NCBI RefSeq assembly: GCF_000378485.1
Contig: NZ_KB899976.1
Span: 1-64,000 of the forward strand
DNA: 64,000 nucleotides
Source: Flavobacterium rivuli WB 3.3-2 = DSM 21788
GTDB taxonomy: Bacteria > Bacteroidota > Bacteroidia > Flavobacteriales > Flavobacteriaceae
Reading direction: 5' to 3'
In this document: positions 40,267 through 49,454 of the stretch, one piece after another
How positions within the stretch are numbered: the stretch's first letter is position 1
How the letters are laid out: each line of letters starts with the position of its first letter
The notes under the pieces: generated by a model
The model's input: only the letters and a program-made list of their open reading frames with translations
Database searches by the model: none
What the model was told of the DNA's origin: nothing
Program-made: the position numbers and the translations under genes

Positions 40267-41496
40267 TTATTTTACTAATTGTTTAAGGGCAATTGTAAAT
40301 GCTGTATTGCTTATCCCTGTTTTAGATGGATTTTGGGCATGTACATTTTGTATGGCTTTCTTAATGATCTCTGATGTGTCCTGAAAAATTGCCTCATCTG
40401 TCATAGATACTTTTTTCTCCATAAAGTAAGCAAATACACGCGCCATACCACAGTTAGATATAAAATCCGGAATAAGGCTTACCTTACTGTCTGTAGCTTC
40501 CATTATCGGCCCAAAGAATATTTCTTTATCAGCAAACGGTACATTAGCACCACAGGAAATAACTTCCAGCCCTGCGCCTACCATAGCATCTACCTGCTCT
40601 TTAGTAACAAGCCTTGATGCCGCACAAGGTGTAAATATTTCTGCACCAACACTCCAAACCTCAGCGTTAAGCTGTTCAAACCCAATCATGTTATCTGCAA
40701 CAAGCTTATTACCATCTTTATTAAGGAACAACTTCGTTATTTCTTCAAAGCTAAACCCATCTTTATTAAGAAGGCCGCCATCGCGATCTATAATACCTAC
40801 TATTTTTACACCCATTTTAGCAAGGTAAAATGCCGCTGCCGACCCTACATTGCCAAAACCCTGTACAATAGCTTTTTTACCCTCTACATTACCGCCATAT
40901 ATTTCGTAATAATTACGCACCGCTTCGGCAACGCCATAACCGGTTATCATATCGGCTACAGTATATTTACGAACAACATCAGGCGAGAACGATGGGTTTT
41001 CTATAACCTTAACCACACCCTGGCGCAACTGGCCTATACGGTTTATTTTATCAGCTTCGGTAGGTTTAAAATGCCCGTTAAAAACACCTTCCTGCGGATG
41101 CCACACCCCACATTCTTCGGTCATGGGTATAACCTCATGTATTTCGTCTACATTAAGGTCGCCGCCGGTACCATAGTAACTCTTTAACAATGGAGAAACC
41201 GCTTTATACCAACGCTGCAAAACCCCTTTTTTGCGAGGATCGTTAGGGTCAAAATTAATTCCCGATTTTGCTCCGCCAATGGCCGGGCCAGATACCGTAA
41301 ATTTTACCTCCATGGTTTTAGCAAGAGATAACACCTCGTTCATATCAAGGCCTTTTCTCATGCGGGTACCACCACCGGCAGCACCACCACGAAGCGAGTT
41401 TATAACCGTCCACCCTTCTGCATCAGTTTCGGTGTCTTTCCAGTTAAAAACTATTTCAGGCTGTTTATTTTCGTATATACTCAGTAAATCTTTCAT
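40267..41496 (-). CDS. Glu/Leu/Phe/Val dehydrogenase
   Basis: A 409-residue NAD(P)-dependent amino-acid dehydrogenase that deaminates amino acids to keto acids. The dimerisation/catalytic domain (1-180) has GGAAGGGTRMRKG, SGPAIGGAKSGINFD (catalytic Lys) and GTGGDLNVDE. The Rossmann domain has IVQGFGNVGSAAAFYLAKMG, and the C-terminus has LIPDFISNCGMARVF. It is somewhat shorter than common hexameric glutamate dehydrogenases, so the substrate could be glutamate or a branched amino acid. TATCTTTG at 41518-41525 and TTTG 16 bases upstream make a weak promoter. Confidence 0.9.
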   Translation of the reverse strand: MKDLLSIYENKQPEIVFNWKDTETDAEGWTVINSLRGGAAGGGTRMRKGLDMNEVLSLAKTMEVKFTVSGPAIGGAKSGINFDPNDPRKKGVLQRWYKAVSPLLKSYYGTGGDLNVDEIHEVIPMTEECGVWHPQEGVFNGHFKPTEADKINRIGQLRQGVVKVIENPSFSPDVVRKYTVADMITGYGVAEAVRNYYEIYGGNVEGKKAIVQGFGNVGSAAAFYLAKMGVKIVGIIDRDGGLLNKDGFSFEEITKLFLNKDGNKLVADNMIGFEQLNAEVWSVGAEIFTPCAASRLVTKEQVDAMVGAGLEVISCGANVPFADKEIFFGPIMEATDSKVSLIPDFISNCGMARVFAYFMEKKVSMTDEAIFQDTSEIIKKAIQNVHAQNPSKTGISNTAFTIALKQLVK

Positions 41497-41559
41497 TTAT
41501 TTGTGTTTTGTTCAGCGCAAAGATATAAAACATATATTTTACAAATTGATGTTTTTATG

Positions 41560-43590
41560 TTACAAAGCAAAGTGTACCCTTATTGATGTGCCTGCACCTA
41601 TGGCTGATTCTATTTCTAAATTACCGTTTAGCGCTTCAGATCGTTTTTTCAGGTTTTTAAGTCCAATACCTTCTGCCGCCACCTGTGTATCAAAGCCCAC
41701 GCCGTCATCTGCAACTGCTATTAATATTGTATTGACATTTTTTTTAACCTTAACCATCACATTTACAGCCTGAGAGTATTTATTCACATTTTGTAACGCC
41801 TCCTGTATTATCCTGTACACATTAACCTTATGGGTGTTAGGCATTGCCTCCCAATCTATATCCGGGTCTATATCGGCCTCAAAAACAGTATCAAACTTAT
41901 TTTTTTGAGACGTAATCATAAAGCCAAGAATGTTCTCAAAATTTTTGTCCTGGTTAAATGCTATACTTCGGCTAAGGTCATGAGATACCGCCCTTATCTC
42001 TGTTTCTACATTTTGCAGTTCTTTTATAAAACCTTTCCTGTTCTCTATGGCCTGCTCATCGGTTTTCCTGTTGCTAAACTCAAGGTTTAGGCGCACAGCA
42101 TATATATTATTTAAAATGCCGTCATGCAGCTCCATGGCAATACGGTTTTTTTCTTCAGATCGGGCACTGTCTATCTTACCCTGCTGCTCAAACATTAACT
42201 GATAGATCTCCTCGTTAGCTTTTTGCTGTTCCTGTATATGTAAAAGTTCTTTATTGCGCGAGTTAAGATAATATATAATAAATATGGCCGCCACAAATAA
42301 TAATACAATTACAGAGACGCCAATAATAAAATTATTTTTACGATCCAGTGCCGCCTTTTCATCCTGCAGTTTCTCTGTTTCATATTCTATACGCGCAAAT
42401 TTATTATGGTTACGCTTAGATACATCTTTAAGGCTGTCTGTAATACGAAAGTATTTTTTATTGTAGTAGCTACTGTTTGCCTTATCGGCATCGGCAAGTT
42501 TCCTTAGGCTTGTAAGCATATCGGTACTGCTCTTTATAATATTTGCATCCCTGTATGCAAGCTTTAAATACTCTATACCTTTTACAGTATCGCCGGTAGC
42601 AATATAATATTCCCCAATATTTATACGGCTTGCTACTTCTCCCGCTGCATTATCCAGACTGTCCCTTATCCTTAAAGACCTGAAAAACATTGTAGGCAGG
42701 CCGGAGTAATCCTTCTTTTTAAATTTAGCGTGGCCCAGGTTATTTATAAGTTTTGCATATAAGTTAGGACTGGTAGAACTTATATTTGTATAAGTTAATG
42801 CTTTATTATAAATACTAATAGCTTTGTCTAATTGGCCCATTTTTTCATACACAAGGCCCATGTTATTATAGCAAGACCCCTTTAAACTCTCGATATAGTC
42901 TTCTGTATAACCTTCTTCTTTAAATATTTCGAGCTTGTTAAGTGCCATTTCAAAATATTTAATTGCCTCTTCGCTATTATCCTGCCCATCGAGCGCAGTA
43001 GCGATAAGGTTGTAACAATCGTACACTTTTGTATTTAAATGTTGGCTTTGCAGTTTTTTAAGTGCCCTGAAAGCTTCACTTTCACACATTTCGTAGTCAC
43101 CTATATCATAATAAATATAGGCCTTATATAATATTACGTCTCCTAATTGTATAGCATCGAGGGCCTGATATATTTTTTCGGCATTTTGGTAGGCTGTAAA
43201 TGCACTATCCTTATCAGAGCGTAAGTAGTAGGATGCCCCGGATATATAAAATGCCCGGGCCATAGCTAAAGAATCATGAACATCTGATGCCAGATTTAAA
43301 TTTTTTTTGCTTGTAGAGATTGCATTTTTATACCTGCCTATTTCATAATAACCTAACCCAACTTTATTATATAAATTTCTGGTTACCGAATCGTTAGATG
43401 CATCGGCTAATTCTACAAAGGCAGAATCAAGATATTTTCCGCGAATAGTGTTGTCAAGGTTATTATCTGCACTAACGTCCAGTAATTTTTGTATAGAATC
43501 TTTCATGTTTTTTTTCACAGAGGATCTTTCACAGGAGATCCCCAGGAGCATTAATGCTACGATTGAAAAGAAAAGATGAGATGTCTTCAA
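41560..43590 (-). CDS. TPR sensor histidine kinase (NarL/HisKA_3 type)
   Basis: A 676-residue sensor. The N-terminus is a lipoprotein- or signal-like segment (HLFFSIVALMLLGISC). Tetratricopeptide repeats follow at about 60-370 (LYNKVGLGYYEIGRYKNAIS, CYNNMGLVYEKMGQLDKAIS), then a membrane segment (FIIGVSVIVLLFVAAIFIIYY, about 423-443). The kinase core is RIAMELHDGILNNIYAVRLN (HisKA_3) and the ATPase has VADDGVGFDTQ and GIGLKNLKKRSEAL. The start codon appears to be TTG at 43590. It lies in one transcript with the small lipoprotein gene at 43669-43830. Its partner may be one of the two regulators at 44.2-45.9 kb. Confidence 0.9.
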   Translation of the reverse strand: MKTSHLFFSIVALMLLGISCERSSVKKNMKDSIQKLLDVSADNNLDNTIRGKYLDSAFVELADASNDSVTRNLYNKVGLGYYEIGRYKNAISTSKKNLNLASDVHDSLAMARAFYISGASYYLRSDKDSAFTAYQNAEKIYQALDAIQLGDVILYKAYIYYDIGDYEMCESEAFRALKKLQSQHLNTKVYDCYNLIATALDGQDNSEEAIKYFEMALNKLEIFKEEGYTEDYIESLKGSCYNNMGLVYEKMGQLDKAISIYNKALTYTNISSTSPNLYAKLINNLGHAKFKKKDYSGLPTMFFRSLRIRDSLDNAAGEVASRINIGEYYIATGDTVKGIEYLKLAYRDANIIKSSTDMLTSLRKLADADKANSSYYNKKYFRITDSLKDVSKRNHNKFARIEYETEKLQDEKAALDRKNNFIIGVSVIVLLFVAAIFIIYYLNSRNKELLHIQEQQKANEEIYQLMFEQQGKIDSARSEEKNRIAMELHDGILNNIYAVRLNLEFSNRKTDEQAIENRKGFIKELQNVETEIRAVSHDLSRSIAFNQDKNFENILGFMITSQKNKFDTVFEADIDPDIDWEAMPNTHKVNVYRIIQEALQNVNKYSQAVNVMVKVKKNVNTILIAVADDGVGFDTQVAAEGIGLKNLKKRSEALNGNLEIESAIGAGTSIRVHFAL

Positions 43591-43598
43591 ATTTTTTG

Positions 43599-43625
43599 AG
43601 GCAATAGTTTTTATACTATTGCCTC
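43599..43625. other. Stem-loop between the small lipoprotein and the kinase
   Basis: GAGGC-A-ATAGT pairs with ACTAT-GCCTC with one bulged A. It has no T-run, so it is unlikely to be a terminator and may instead affect expression of the TTG-started kinase or mRNA stability. Confidence 0.5.
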
Positions 43626-43668
43626 AAAAATATATAATTTTATGTTAAAATCCAATTATGGCTGGATA

Positions 43669-43830
43669 TTATAATCTTGGTTTAGGAAGATCTCTGTCTC
43701 CATTACCAAGTACAATTGCTCCATCTGCAGATGTTTGTTTTGTTTCTAATGAGCTGTCGTCTGTTGAACAAGAAGTTGCTGTAAGGCTTAATAATGCGAT
43801 AACTGCTAATGTAAGGATAGTTCTTTTCAT
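43669..43830 (-). CDS. Small lipoprotein upstream of a sensor kinase
   Basis: A 53-residue protein: a signal of about 20 residues ending in LTATSC (lipobox, Cys21), then a polar tail SCSTDDSSLETKQTSADGA and IVLGNGDRDLPKPRL. It is too short for most gene callers. It has its own promoter (43912-43944) and leads into the sensor kinase gene 78 bases later. It may be a sensor accessory or a surface lipoprotein; no family is known to me. The plus-strand ORF here (43658-43846) is a shadow. Confidence 0.7.
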   Translation of the reverse strand: MKRTILTLAVIALLSLTATSCSTDDSSLETKQTSADGAIVLGNGDRDLPKPRL

Positions 43831-44246
43831 GATAGTAAAGTTTTAGTAAAGGTGGTATTTTAATTATTTATTTTTTAGCTAATCCGGTTGCGTTGCCGGA
43901 TGTTTCTGGAGCAAACTTAAGCATGAAAAACACATAAACCCCAATAATTACTGGCTGTTTAGTAATATACCCTCGCCTGCGAGTAACTCGACCTATCTGA
44001 GTGGTAAAATGCATATTTTAAATAATGATGATTTTTTTATTTCGTTTTTTGTCTAAAAACGATGCGAAAAATTGCATGTATATGCTAATTAAAAAGTAGA
44101 TGGCTGTTAAATTAACTTAATTTAGAAACCCTTAACAATACTGCAAAGTTAACTTAAAGTTACTAATGCTTTATCTATAATTTATTTAAAAAAACATAAT
44201 TTTTTAATATAAAATATAATAATTTTACTACAAAAGCACATTGTTA
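43831..44246. other. Intergenic region with the lipoprotein/kinase promoter
   Basis: 416 bases without a gene. The right third is nearly all A/T. The left part has the promoter at 43912-43944 and a small hairpin CCGGTTGCGTTGCCGG, which falls within the lipoprotein leader. Nothing else stands out. Confidence 0.5.
43912..43944 (-). promoter_or_regulatory. Promoter of the small lipoprotein/kinase unit
   Basis: TTG (43942-43944), 22 bases, then TAAGTTTG (43912-43919) on the minus strand. This gives a leader of about 75 bases. Confidence 0.55.
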
Positions 44247-45086
44247 CTATAAATATTCTGGTGCTATTTTTCTTATAATGGTATCTATATTATCTTTAAA
44301 AGTTTTTGAAAAGGACACAGAAACGTCGTTGTTATCTAAATAACACAACAATTTGCCTGTATTAATCCTGGAAACGTAATTACTATTTACAATATAACTA
44401 TTGTGTATGCGATAAAAAAACGACGGAAGGTTGTTTTCATAGTGCTTTAAGGTCTTATATGCGGTTAATTTCTTGCCGTTTTGCATATAAAAGTCGGTTG
44501 TATTGTTATCTGCTTTTAGGTAAACAACGTCTTTAAGTGCTATAAACTGATAATCTCCATACGATTTTATACATATTTGTATATCTACTTCTGATTTTTG
44601 CACACCGGTAGGTGCCCTGTCAAATTCTGCTTCATTATCTAATGGCCTCATGCCTGTAGCAATAGTTTGCAATTGCTGAACCGCCGGTTTATCGTTATCA
44701 TATTGCGGCCATAAAACCTGTTTTTTAAATTTAAAAAGGGTTTTTCTTAGCTCATATATATGGAGCGGTTTCTGCAGGTAATCAAATACGCCATGCTTAA
44801 TAGCCTCAAATGCAAATTTCTCGCTATCAGCTAATACTATAAAATAAGGCAATACGTTAATATACCGATAAAGATCGGTAATTACAGTAAAAGATAAATT
44901 AGCTTTGCTTTTGGGATTAATTTCTAAGAAAACAAGTTGCGGCCTTAACTCAAGTATTTTGTTTACCGCGTCATCATTATTAACAGCAGTGCCAATACAA
45001 TAAAATTCAGGAAATTCATCAAACCGGTTGAGCGTGTCCTTTGCATTTCCCTCGTCATCATCTACAACAAGATATGAATATTGCAC
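44247..45086 (-). CDS. LytTR-family response regulator
   Basis: A 279-residue regulator. The receiver domain (1-125) has VVDDDEGN, but the usual phospho-acceptor strand reads LVFLEINPKS, with Glu where an Asp is expected, so phosphorylation may be lost or altered. A linker is followed by the LytTR domain (about 175-279: IKSYGDYQFIALKDVVYLKAD, RIHNSYIVNSNYVSRIN). The start codon is GTG at 45086. It is divergent from the receiver gene at 45190. Targets are unknown. Confidence 0.88.
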   Translation of the reverse strand: MQYSYLVVDDDEGNAKDTLNRFDEFPEFYCIGTAVNNDDAVNKILELRPQLVFLEINPKSKANLSFTVITDLYRYINVLPYFIVLADSEKFAFEAIKHGVFDYLQKPLHIYELRKTLFKFKKQVLWPQYDNDKPAVQQLQTIATGMRPLDNEAEFDRAPTGVQKSEVDIQICIKSYGDYQFIALKDVVYLKADNNTTDFYMQNGKKLTAYKTLKHYENNLPSFFYRIHNSYIVNSNYVSRINTGKLLCYLDNNDVSVSFSKTFKDNIDTIIRKIAPEYL

Positions 45087-45189
45087 AAATTACTATTAAA
45101 ATAAAGTTTAGGCAATATAAACAATTAAATTCACTAATTTTACACTAATGCTTTAATTTTATCAAACCCCCAGATTATTGCACCTTACT

Positions 45190-45858
45190 ATGATTCAAAA
45201 TATAAATATTTTAATCGTCGATGATCACCCAATGACGGTTAATGGATATATCAATGTTTTATCCGACGAAAAGTTTGACGGATACGAATTAAATTTCACC
45301 AAGGCCCTTAACTGTAAAGAGGCTTATGACCTTATAACAGATACCAATAATACATTTAACATGGCTTATCTGGATCTTAGCCTGCCGCCGTACCCTGAAA
45401 AAAAAATAACATCGGGTATAGATATTGGCATGCTGCTAAGACAACATATACCAGACTGTACCATTGTTTTTCTTACCATGCACAGCGAAGCACCTTTAAT
45501 AGAACGCCTTATTAAAGATATAAACCCGCAGGGTATTATGTGCAAAAGCGACATAGATATTGATGAGTTTTTAAACGCCTTTAAAATTGTATTCTCGGGA
45601 GATACTTACCTGAGCAGTAAAATTGTAAAATCGCTTAAAGACAGGGTTTTTGATAATTATAAACTTGACAATTATGACAAGCAAATACTTATGCGCCTAA
45701 GCGAAGGCATACAAACCAAAAATATACCTAACTATGTGCCTTTATCATTAAGTGATATAGAGAAACGTAAAGCCCACATGAAAAACATGCTATTGCAAGG
45801 CAAAGGAGGCGACGATTTTGAACTTATTGAAGCTATAAAAAAAATAGGAGTACTATAA
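45190..45858 (+). CDS. Receiver-domain response regulator with degenerate LuxR-type HTH
   Basis: A 222-residue regulator that starts at ATG 45190; the upstream TTG start is weaker. The receiver (1-130) has ILIVDDHPMT, the phospho-acceptor in MAYLDLSLP, FLTMHSE and the MCKSDI Lys. The C-terminal part (DKQILMRLSEGIQTKNIPNY, LSLSDIEKRKAHMKNMLLQ) looks like a LuxR/NarL helix-turn-helix, but with altered positions. NarL-type regulators usually pair with HisKA_3 kinases, as at 41.6-43.6 kb. A strong hairpin terminator follows. Confidence 0.85.
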   Translation: MIQNINILIVDDHPMTVNGYINVLSDEKFDGYELNFTKALNCKEAYDLITDTNNTFNMAYLDLSLPPYPEKKITSGIDIGMLLRQHIPDCTIVFLTMHSEAPLIERLIKDINPQGIMCKSDIDIDEFLNAFKIVFSGDTYLSSKIVKSLKDRVFDNYKLDNYDKQILMRLSEGIQTKNIPNYVPLSLSDIEKRKAHMKNMLLQGKGGDDFELIEAIKKIGVL

Positions 45859-45879
45859 AACGTTCTTTAAAACTTACAT

Positions 45880-45921
45880 AAAAGCAAAACCATCTTATTA
45901 GTTTAAGATGGTTTTGCTTTT
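45880..45921. terminator. Bidirectional terminator between the regulator and anmK
   Basis: A perfect 18-bp stem AAAAGCAAAACCATCTTA/TAAGATGGTTTTGCTTTT with loop TTAGTT, with an A-run before it and a T-run after. Confidence 0.95.
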
Positions 45922-45933
45922 TTATACACTATT

Positions 45934-47007
45934 TTACACAGAATATATAACCCCGCTTATATGGTCTTTAGGCGCGCCTGTAACACTGCCCAAAACATTT
46001 ACCTCGCCCCTAAGCTTTAGCACACCCAGCAATGCAAATATCAGGGCTTCCTTATATTGTATGGTTTTATCATCTGGCACTACAATGCTTAGCTGAGGCA
46101 TGAGTTGCCGCATACGGTTTATAAGCGTTTTGTTATAAGCACCACCACCGGTAATAAACAGGCTGCCTGCAATACCTTTTTGCAGTATTACATTTGCTAT
46201 TTGCACAGCAACATGCTCTGTAAATGTGGCAAGGTTATTTTGTGGTGTATCGTTATACTTTTCTACAAGCGGCAATACAGTTTGTTTTACAAATTCAAAT
46301 CCTAACGATTTAGGATAAGGCGCCGTATAAAAGTTGAGTGAGTTAAGAGCGGTCAGCAACTCTTTATTTATAATGCCTCCAGCCGCAACGGCACCTGCAT
46401 CATCATAATCTAAGCCAAGCTTATTGGCATAAAAATTAAGTACCGTGTTTACAGGGCAAATATCAAAGGCAAGCCGAATACCATTTTCTTCAAAAGATAT
46501 ATTGCTAAACCCACCCAGGTTAAGGCAATAATTATAATTAGCAAACAACAGCCTGTCGCCTATGGGTACAAGTGGGGCACCCTGCCCTCCCAGTGCTACA
46601 TCTGCCACCCTAAAATCGCACACTATCTTCTGTCCTGTTAAAGCAGCTATCTGTGGCAGGTTACCTATTTGCAGTGTTACACCATCCTGAGGTCGGTGTA
46701 GTATAGTATGGCCATGCGAGCAAACGGCATCAAGATCTGTAAGATCATGGCGCACTATAAAATCGTTTATAAAACTACTTAGCAGTATTGTATAGTCATT
46801 ATTTAAGGCTTTAAGCTCCTCTTCATTATAATCTATGGCAGTTTTAAGTTTATTAACCCACTCATTAGTGTATGCAATGGTTTCTGCGCCATAAATATGG
46901 TACTGCCATACACCGTTTGCAACGGTTAATTTTATATGTGCTAAATCGGCCCCGTCAAGCGAAGTTCCCGACATAACACCTACAACGTTATAGCTTTGTG
47001 TAATCAT
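45934..47007 (-). CDS. anmK: Anhydro-N-acetylmuramic acid kinase
   Basis: A 357-residue sugar kinase that phosphorylates and opens 1,6-anhydro-MurNAc, recycling cell-wall fragments. Signatures are VVGVMSGTSLDGADLAHIKL (5-24), the phosphate-binding LCSHGHTILHRP region (VCSHGHT), LNLGGFSNISF and GGGAYNKTLINRMRQL near the C-terminus. Length is normal for the family. It converges with the regulator at 45190 through the shared terminator. It is cytoplasmic. Confidence 0.95.
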   Translation of the reverse strand: MITQSYNVVGVMSGTSLDGADLAHIKLTVANGVWQYHIYGAETIAYTNEWVNKLKTAIDYNEEELKALNNDYTILLSSFINDFIVRHDLTDLDAVCSHGHTILHRPQDGVTLQIGNLPQIAALTGQKIVCDFRVADVALGGQGAPLVPIGDRLLFANYNYCLNLGGFSNISFEENGIRLAFDICPVNTVLNFYANKLGLDYDDAGAVAAGGIINKELLTALNSLNFYTAPYPKSLGFEFVKQTVLPLVEKYNDTPQNNLATFTEHVAVQIANVILQKGIAGSLFITGGGAYNKTLINRMRQLMPQLSIVVPDDKTIQYKEALIFALLGVLKLRGEVNVLGSVTGAPKDHISGVIYSV

Positions 47008-47052
47008 AGGATAAAATTAATCATGTTTTTTAAATTATTAGCATTAAATAAC

Positions 47053-47060
47053 TACATTTG
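47053..47060 (+). promoter_or_regulatory. -7 box of the acyl-CoA dehydrogenase gene
   Basis: TACATTTG matches TAnnTTTG, 33 bases before the ATG at 47094. The upstream TTG start at 47058 falls inside this box and is therefore rejected. No -33 TTG at normal spacing was seen. Confidence 0.5.
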
Positions 47061-47093
47061 GACATAATAAAACAAAAAAGTAATTTATTAATT

Positions 47094-48236
47094 ATGGATT
47101 TTAAACTTACCGAAGAGCACCTGATGATACAGCAGGCGGCCAGAGATTTTGCACAGGCAGAACTGCTGCCGGGAGTTATAGAGCGCGACGAGAAACAAAT
47201 TTTTCCGACAGAGCAAATTAAAAAAATGGGCGAACTTGGCTTTCTTGGCATGATGGTAGACCCTAAATATGGTGGCAGCGGCCTCGACACCGTGTCTTAT
47301 GTACTTGCTATGGAAGAGATCTCTAAAGTAGATGCATCCGCTTCGGTAGTAATGTCTGTAAACAACTCTTTAGTATGTTGGGGGCTTCAGGCTTTTGGCA
47401 CCGAAGAACAAAAACAAAAATACCTTACCCGTCTTGCCACCGGCGAAATTATAGGTGCTTTTTGCCTTAGCGAGCCAGAGGCTGGCAGCGATGCCACGTC
47501 TCAAAAAACTACTGCTATAGACATGGGCGACCATTACCTGGTAAATGGCACCAAGAACTGGATAACTAACGGCAGCACAGCCGATGTTTACCTTGTTATT
47601 GCCCAAACGCATACAGAGAAAAGGCACCATGGCATTAATGCTTTAATATTAGAGAAAGGCATGCCGGGCTTTGAAACAGGCCCCAAAGAACAAAAACTGG
47701 GCATACGCGGCAGCGACACACACTCGCTTATGTTTACCGATGTAAAAGTACCAAAAGAAAACCGTATAGGCGAAGATGGCTTTGGTTTTAAATTTGCCAT
47801 GAAAACCCTTGCCGGCGGCCGCATAGGTATAGCATCTCAGGCACTGGGAATAGCATCCGGCGCTTACGAGCTCGCATTAAAATACAGTAAAGAGCGTAAA
47901 GCCTTTGGTACAGAAATTTGCAACCATCAGGCTATTGCTTTTAAACTGGCAGACATGTATGTAAGTATAGAAGCTGCACGCCACCTGTGCCTAAAAGCAG
48001 CATGGGACAAAGACAATTATTTAAATTATGACATTAGCGGCGCTGTAGCTAAGTTATTTGCATCGCAAACTGCTATGGATGTATCTATAGAGGCTGTGCA
48101 AATACATGGCGGTAACGGTTATGTTAAAGAATATCACGTAGAGCGTTTTATGCGCGATGCCAAGATTACCCAGATATATGAAGGTACTTCAGAAATTCAG
48201 AAAATAGTAATTTCACGATCCCTTATTAATTCATAA
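47094..48236 (+). CDS. Acyl-CoA dehydrogenase
   Basis: A 380-residue flavoenzyme that oxidises acyl-CoA to enoyl-CoA in fatty acid or amino-acid breakdown. The N-terminal helical domain starts FKLTEEHLMIQQAARDFAQ. The middle has GAFCLSEPEAGSDA (substrate-binding loop) and WITNGSTADVYLVIA. The C-terminus has GRIGIASQALGIASGAYE, IHGGNGYVKEYHVERFMRD and QIYEGTSEIQKIVISR, which supplies the catalytic Glu. It most resembles short-chain (butyryl) enzymes, though chain length is not readable here. It ends at a strong palindromic terminator. Confidence 0.93.
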   Translation: MDFKLTEEHLMIQQAARDFAQAELLPGVIERDEKQIFPTEQIKKMGELGFLGMMVDPKYGGSGLDTVSYVLAMEEISKVDASASVVMSVNNSLVCWGLQAFGTEEQKQKYLTRLATGEIIGAFCLSEPEAGSDATSQKTTAIDMGDHYLVNGTKNWITNGSTADVYLVIAQTHTEKRHHGINALILEKGMPGFETGPKEQKLGIRGSDTHSLMFTDVKVPKENRIGEDGFGFKFAMKTLAGGRIGIASQALGIASGAYELALKYSKERKAFGTEICNHQAIAFKLADMYVSIEAARHLCLKAAWDKDNYLNYDISGAVAKLFASQTAMDVSIEAVQIHGGNGYVKEYHVERFMRDAKITQIYEGTSEIQKIVISRSLINS

Positions 48237-48275
48237 AAAAATGCCCTGTAAACGTTTACAGGGCATTTTTTTTTA
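48234..48275. terminator. Bidirectional palindromic terminator
   Basis: ATGCCCTGTAAAC/GTTTACAGGGCAT at 48241-48266 is a perfect 26-base palindrome with A-run and T-run flanks. It serves the acyl-CoA dehydrogenase gene and the convergent 48288 gene. Confidence 0.92.
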
Positions 48276-48287
48276 CAATTGTCCGGG

Positions 48288-48620
48288 TTATGCAATTACC
48301 CCAAACACTTCTTTAAACTCCCGCTCTATACCATCTTTGGTAAGATTTAGATCTACAGTATACATATTAGCCTCGTCGATTAGGCCATTGTTACTTTTTT
48401 TAGATGATCCCAGTACAAATGGCATTTCGGGGTTGTACAATTTTGCCAGATCTAAAAATTCGATCTCATCGTGCAGAAAAAATACTACTGCATCGTAACC
48501 GTCTTTGTAATCTTTCCTGTTATTAAATAACTGGAAATCGTAGCTTTCGCTGTTTAGCGTTTCATTCAATAACTCATAATAACCCAACTGGTTATCATAG
48601 ACTAACACTTTCTTCTTCAT
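48288..48620 (-). CDS. Small receiver-like hypothetical protein
   Basis: A 110-residue protein (KKKVLVYDNQLGYYELLNETL, YDAVVFFLHDEIEFLDLAKL, MPFVLGSSKK) with the alternating strands of a CheY-like receiver. It lacks the usual paired acidic residues (only YDN at the N-terminus), and a Phe or His-Asp takes the phospho-acceptor position. It may be an atypical single-domain receiver. It is a single gene convergent with the acyl-CoA dehydrogenase gene. Confidence 0.6.
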   Translation of the reverse strand: MKKKVLVYDNQLGYYELLNETLNSESYDFQLFNNRKDYKDGYDAVVFFLHDEIEFLDLAKLYNPEMPFVLGSSKKSNNGLIDEANMYTVDLNLTKDGIEREFKEVFGVIA

Positions 48621-49013
48621 TATATATTTATTTGTAGGGGGCTTGTAATATTTAAATAGTAATTATTAAAAAATAACTATATATCTATATTTTATTTGTT
48701 TTTTAACGGTTAAACCAAGCATTATATCGAAAAAGTACTACAACTGTTTTGTTAAGATTATATGTTTAATACATTTATCAAAAATAACAGCAGCGTAAGC
48801 GTTTACTACCACTCAAAGTACTTAGCAATAACAACTAAGAGTGTGCATACAAAGGCAATGTTGAATGAGTGTTTTAGTAAGGAGACGTAAAATAAATATT
48901 TATTAAAATTTGTAATACTAATTTAAACAGAAAGTACTTAAACAATAGTTATAGATAAACTAATTAAAACACAATATTGAGCATCATCCCAGCAACTATA
49001 AAAAAAACTAACC
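48621..49013. other. AT-rich intergenic region
   Basis: 393 bases without a gene, divergent between the 48288 and 49014 genes. No promoter matching both boxes, and no hairpin or repeat worth listing, was seen. Confidence 0.5.
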
Positions 49014-49352
49014 ATGAACGTAATTGGACAAAGAATTAAAAAATTAAGAGAAGAGAAAGGTATTACACAGGAAAATATGGCTTTACAGCTTGATGTTACA
49101 CAAAGTAACTACGGCCGCCTTGAAAAAGACGACAGAAGGCTTAACGTGGTAAAATTGTTGAAAATTGTAAGAATACTTGATGTAAACATTATGTACCTTT
49201 TTAACGAGGTTCTTGGCGAGCAAAACACTGAGAACAGCGGCCTTAGCCATACTAATAAAGAAGTGTATGACATTCTTGTAGAAAGCCTTAGATCTGAAAT
49301 ACAACACTTAAAAGACGAAGTGAATTTTTTAAGGGTAATAGTAAGAAGCTAA
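49014..49352 (+). CDS. XRE-family transcriptional regulator
   Basis: A 112-residue protein. The N-terminal helix-turn-helix (IGQRIKKLREEKGITQENMAL, VTQSNYGRLEKDDRRLNVVKL) is a standard XRE domain. The C-terminal part (VYDILVESLRSEIQHLKDEVNF) is a coiled-coil-like helix, probably for dimerisation. This layout is common in Flavobacterium. It is followed 102 bases later by the hybrid kinase gene, possibly in the same unit. Targets are unknown. Confidence 0.88.
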   Translation: MNVIGQRIKKLREEKGITQENMALQLDVTQSNYGRLEKDDRRLNVVKLLKIVRILDVNIMYLFNEVLGEQNTENSGLSHTNKEVYDILVESLRSEIQHLKDEVNFLRVIVRS

Positions 49353-49454
49353 AACCCAAATGCCCGCTTGCCCCCAAGCCCCCAGGAGTACCTAATACTT
49401 TAATACTGTTTACAGCGTTTTTAATACCATAAATAATTATGTACTTTTATAGTT

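Noticed and set aside
43658..43846. A plus-strand gene of 62 residues
   Set aside because: The opposite strand carries a clean lipoprotein gene with lipobox and promoter; this frame is its shadow.
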